NCBI GenBank assembly: GCA_002307115.1
Contig: DBTP01000096.1
Location: forward strand, 1-33,460
Length of the DNA: 33,460 bases
Direction: 5' to 3'
DNA from: Fibrobacter sp. UBA1313
GTDB lineage: Bacteria > Fibrobacterota > Fibrobacteria > Fibrobacterales > Fibrobacteraceae
The notes beneath the pieces were generated by a model that made no database searches, was not told where the DNA came from, and worked only from the letters and a program-made list of their open reading frames with translations. The position numbers and the translations under genes are program-made. Positions 31,924 through 33,460 of this stretch are shown in pieces (position 1 is the stretch's first letter; each line of letters starts with the position of its first letter).

Positions 31924-32256
31924 GTAGTGAAATTAGAAAATCAGCCTCTTGAGAGTGGAATCATTGGACTGTTTCTTTGACTTTGGCGGGTAATCTTCAG
32001 ACACTCAAAGTCGCGGGAAGCTCCCCGATGCCCATTAAGTGTTCCGCTTTTTATCAGGGGAGCGATGTTTTAAAAATTCTTGGATGAAACAAAAAACCAT
32101 TACAATAGGGTGAATATGCGTATGAAAGTCAAAAGTAGGGCTCGATTTTAGCTATTCCTAGAATACAGGGATAATGATATGATGAATAGCCCCACTATAT
32201 GCCAAGGTTTTTTATCTCTATTCCTGGCGGCGGTTCCATTCAGGATCGGCGGCTGT
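31924..32256. other. Gene-free region upstream of the ppx-nadA operon
   Basis: No coding frame is convincing across these 333 bases. The half nearest the operon contains the structured element listed separately. The far half has only a loose seven-base inverted repeat (GCTATTC 32151-32157 / GAATAGC 32184-32190) and AT-rich stretches that should hold the minus-strand promoter. A TTGACT to TATTGT pair exists there on the minus strand, but with a 19-base gap, so I do not call it. Confidence 0.4.
31979..32063 (-). ncRNA. Structured leader or small RNA candidate
   Basis: On the minus strand, GCTCCCCTGAT (32063-32053) pairs with ATCGGGGAGC (32029-32020) over ten base pairs with one bulge. The loop holds GCGGAA (32047-32042), which can pair with TTCCCGC (32019-32013) immediately after that stem, giving a crossing, pseudoknot-like arrangement. 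A third stem pairs GACTTTG (32012-32006) with CAAAGTC (31985-31979). On the plus strand the GCGG(G)AA/TTCCGC stem is followed by TTTTT and looks terminator-like. The orientation is therefore uncertain; position favours a leader of the operon starting at 31923. No known riboswitch class is recognised. Confidence 0.35.
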
Positions 32257-32278
32257 CTATTTTTTTGTTGAGGGCAAA

Positions 32279-32314
32279 ACAAAAGAGGACCGGTAAAAAC
32301 CGATCCTCTTTTGT
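32279..32314 (-). terminator. Terminator of the histone-like gene
   Basis: A 16-base-pair stem with one mismatch (ACAAAAGAGGAcCGGT / ACCGaTCCTCTTTTGT) closes a four-base AAAA loop, beginning 15 bases beyond the stop codon. The base of the stem gives a T-rich exit on either strand, so it may be bidirectional. Confidence 0.85.
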
Positions 32315-32329
32315 AAAGAATTAAGAAGA

Positions 32330-32557
32330 TTACTTCTTAAGAACCGCTTTCTTGGCGAGCACCTTTTTAGGAGCAGCTTTCTTAGCGAGCACCTTTTTAG
32401 GAGCAGCTTTCTTAGCAAGCACTTTCTTAGGAGCAGCAGCTTTCTTAGGAGCAGCAGCTTTCTTAGCAAGCACTTTCTTAGGGGCAGCAGCTTTCTTAGG
32501 AGCAGCAGCCTTCTTGACGAGCACCTTTTTTGCAGCGGGTTTCTTTGTTGTTGCCAT
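32330..32557 (-). CDS. Lysine-rich histone-H1-like protein
   Basis: 75 residues, almost entirely Lys, Ala, Pro, Val and Leu. After MATTKKPAAKKVLVKKAAA the chain repeats two units, KKVLAKKAAP and KKVLAKKAAAPKKAAAP, to the end. This composition is that of H1-like nucleoid proteins (eukaryotic H1 tail, chlamydial Hc2, AlgP-type), which bind DNA through Lys. AAGGA lies eight bases before the ATG and a strong terminator follows, so it is a single-gene unit likely to be well expressed. There is no globular domain. Antisense frames across it are artefacts of the repeats. DNA or RNA binding is inferred from composition. Confidence 0.85.
   Translation of the reverse strand: MATTKKPAAKKVLVKKAAAPKKAAAPKKVLAKKAAAPKKAAAPKKVLAKKAAPKKVLAKKAAPKKVLAKKAVLKK
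32345..32531. repeat. Tandem 30-base and 51-base repeats in the histone-like gene
   Basis: The coding sequence is built from near-identical copies encoding the 10-residue and 17-residue Lys-rich units. The DNA copies differ at only a few bases (for example AGCGAGCACCTTTTTAGGAG against AGCAAGCACTTTCTTAGGAG), so copy number may vary between strains by slippage or recombination. Confidence 0.75.
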
Positions 32558-32680
32558 GATTGTATTCCTTTTTTTTAGTGAATGTTAAACGATGTAACTA
32601 AAATAACTTGATTTTCACAAAATATCAACACCTAAATGAAAAAAATATTTTTTTTTATTTTCTCTTCGTCTAAAAAAAAG
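32558..32680 (-). promoter_or_regulatory. Intergenic region with probable histone-like gene promoter
   Basis: This AT-rich 123-base spacer lies between panB and the histone-like gene, both on the minus strand. On the minus strand a TTGATA occurs 16 bases before TTATTT, close in form to the candidate at 11837-11864, but the -10 is poor. No panB terminator hairpin is visible; only facing runs of T and A occur near 32640-32672. Confidence 0.25.
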
Positions 32681-33418
32681 TTAATGCACGGAACGAATAT
32701 ACTCTTCAATACCGTTCACACCCGCATCAAAAAGGTTCGCAAACTTTGTTGCAAACGGAGGTAGTTTTTTCTGGTGCATTCCCAAAGCATCGTGCATTAC
32801 AAGCACTTGTCCATCTGTTTTTTGACCCGCACCAATGCCGATCGTTGTTGCTGTAACCCTTTGAGTAACAAGCTCTCCCAATGATTCTGGAATGTGTTCC
32901 AAAACGATTTCGAAGCATCCGAGTTGATCACAAAAGAGGGCATCCTCAAGAATTTTTTGTGCTTCTTCTTCGGTCTTTCCTTTCTGTTTAAAGTCCGACG
33001 CGGTCTGTGGTAAAAGACCCAGATGAGCGCAAATGGGGATGTCATTCTTGCGCAAGTTCTCAAGGACGCCAAGAGGGCGACCTTCAATTTTTACAGAGGT
33101 AGCACCACAATCTAAGAGACGTTTTGCATTTTCGAGAGCTGTTTTAGGATCTTTGTCACTTAGGTAAGGCATATCTGCGACGATGTGAGTATTGGGAGCG
33201 CCCCGACTTACCGCTGCAACGAAGATGCACATCTCCGTCATGCCAATCTCTCGGGTACTCTTATAGCCCAAAACCACGTTAGCGAGAGAATCGCCCACGA
33301 GAATTTGGTCTATGCCTGCCTTTTCTGCCATTTGGGCAAAGGCGAAATCATAGATCGTCAGCATTGCGACTTTGCTATGATTCTGTTTTTTCAGTTTGAT
33401 GTCTTGTAGTGTTAGCAT
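32681..33418 (-). CDS. panB: Ketopantoate hydroxymethyltransferase PanB
   Basis: 245 residues, cytoplasmic. It transfers a hydroxymethyl group from methylene-tetrahydrofolate to 2-oxoisovalerate, the first committed step of pantothenate and coenzyme A synthesis. Metal and substrate residues are recognisable by comparison with the family: Asp43 in LVGDSLANVVLGY, Asp82 in VADMPYL, Lys110 and Glu112 in SVKIEG, and Glu174 in VLEHIP; TTIGIGAG is also conserved. It is slightly shorter than the E. coli enzyme, lacking some C-terminal residues, which is common. AGAGG lies eight bases before the ATG on the minus strand. The window ends 42 bases upstream, so the promoter and any panC partner cannot be judged. 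Confidence 0.95.
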   Translation of the reverse strand: MLTLQDIKLKKQNHSKVAMLTIYDFAFAQMAEKAGIDQILVGDSLANVVLGYKSTREIGMTEMCIFVAAVSRGAPNTHIVADMPYLSDKDPKTALENAKRLLDCGATSVKIEGRPLGVLENLRKNDIPICAHLGLLPQTASDFKQKGKTEEEAQKILEDALFCDQLGCFEIVLEHIPESLGELVTQRVTATTIGIGAGQKTDGQVLVMHDALGMHQKKLPPFATKFANLFDAGVNGIEEYIRSVH

Positions 33419-33460
33419 AGTTTCGTACCTCTTTTAGCCATGATATAGAATTTAAGTCTT

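Noticed and set aside
32345..32531. CRISPR-like array
   Set aside because: The repeats are contiguous coding units without spacers and translate to a regular Lys-rich protein.
32352..32588. Plus-strand Ala/Ser/Thr/Phe-rich frame opposite the histone-like gene
   Set aside because: It is the complement of the Lys-rich repeats and has no ribosome site; the minus-strand gene has both ribosome site and terminator.

Overview
The window looks like a chromosomal segment of a Fibrobacter-type bacterium (phylum Fibrobacterota; Fibrobacter or a close relative). The signs are several secreted glycoside hydrolases of families GH5 and GH8, serine-rich linkers after lipoprotein signals, C-terminal sorting domains of type IX secretion (T9SS) type on secreted enzymes, many outer-membrane barrels, moderate GC, and AGAGG/GCGAGG ribosome sites packed against the preceding stop codon. 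The species cannot be fixed from sequence alone.

Layout. (1) 1-1373: nested mobile-element debris. An IS481-type transposase, cut by the window edge, sits against the last 59 codons of an IS3-type transposase, and both lie at the 3' end of a GH5 lipoprotein gene (1371-2534, minus). (2) 2794-12953: a plus-strand run that is the most distinctive part of the window. It encodes a secreted beta-sandwich protein, three consecutive paralogous outer-membrane barrels of about 710-740 residues, a lipoprotein, and a GH18-fold protein that has lost its catalytic glutamate. It is followed, from its own apparent promoter and a 5' hairpin, by a probably abundant secreted protein with a sorting domain. (3) 13043-19411: cellulases. 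A GH8 lipoprotein is followed by a decayed IS200 element, then by a translationally coupled GH5/GH8 pair that both end in sorting domains. Regions 2 and 3 read together as a surface apparatus for binding and cutting plant polysaccharide. The enzymes are recognised from family motifs; an adhesion or transport role for the barrel operon is inference.

(4) 19421-27092: an operon of the MoxR/Bat (aerotolerance-type) class: an anchored BatD-like protein, MoxR ATPase, DUF58 protein, a second BatD/DUF4381-like protein, two VWA proteins (BatA, BatB), a TPR protein (BatC), and an extra secreted protein with a long D/Q/N/K-only segment. Its first gene appears to begin inside the terminator of the cellulase operon. 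(5) 31923-27499, minus strand: a compact operon for a small helical protein, a Ppx/GppA phosphatase, an RsuA/RluB pseudouridine synthase, an ApaH-like phosphatase, quinolinate synthase NadA and a small outer-membrane barrel. A strongly folding element lies upstream of it. (6) 32330-33418, minus strand: a lysine-rich histone-H1-like protein made of repeats, and PanB of pantothenate synthesis.

No tRNA, rRNA or CRISPR array was found. All assignments come from reading motifs and translations; no database search was run.
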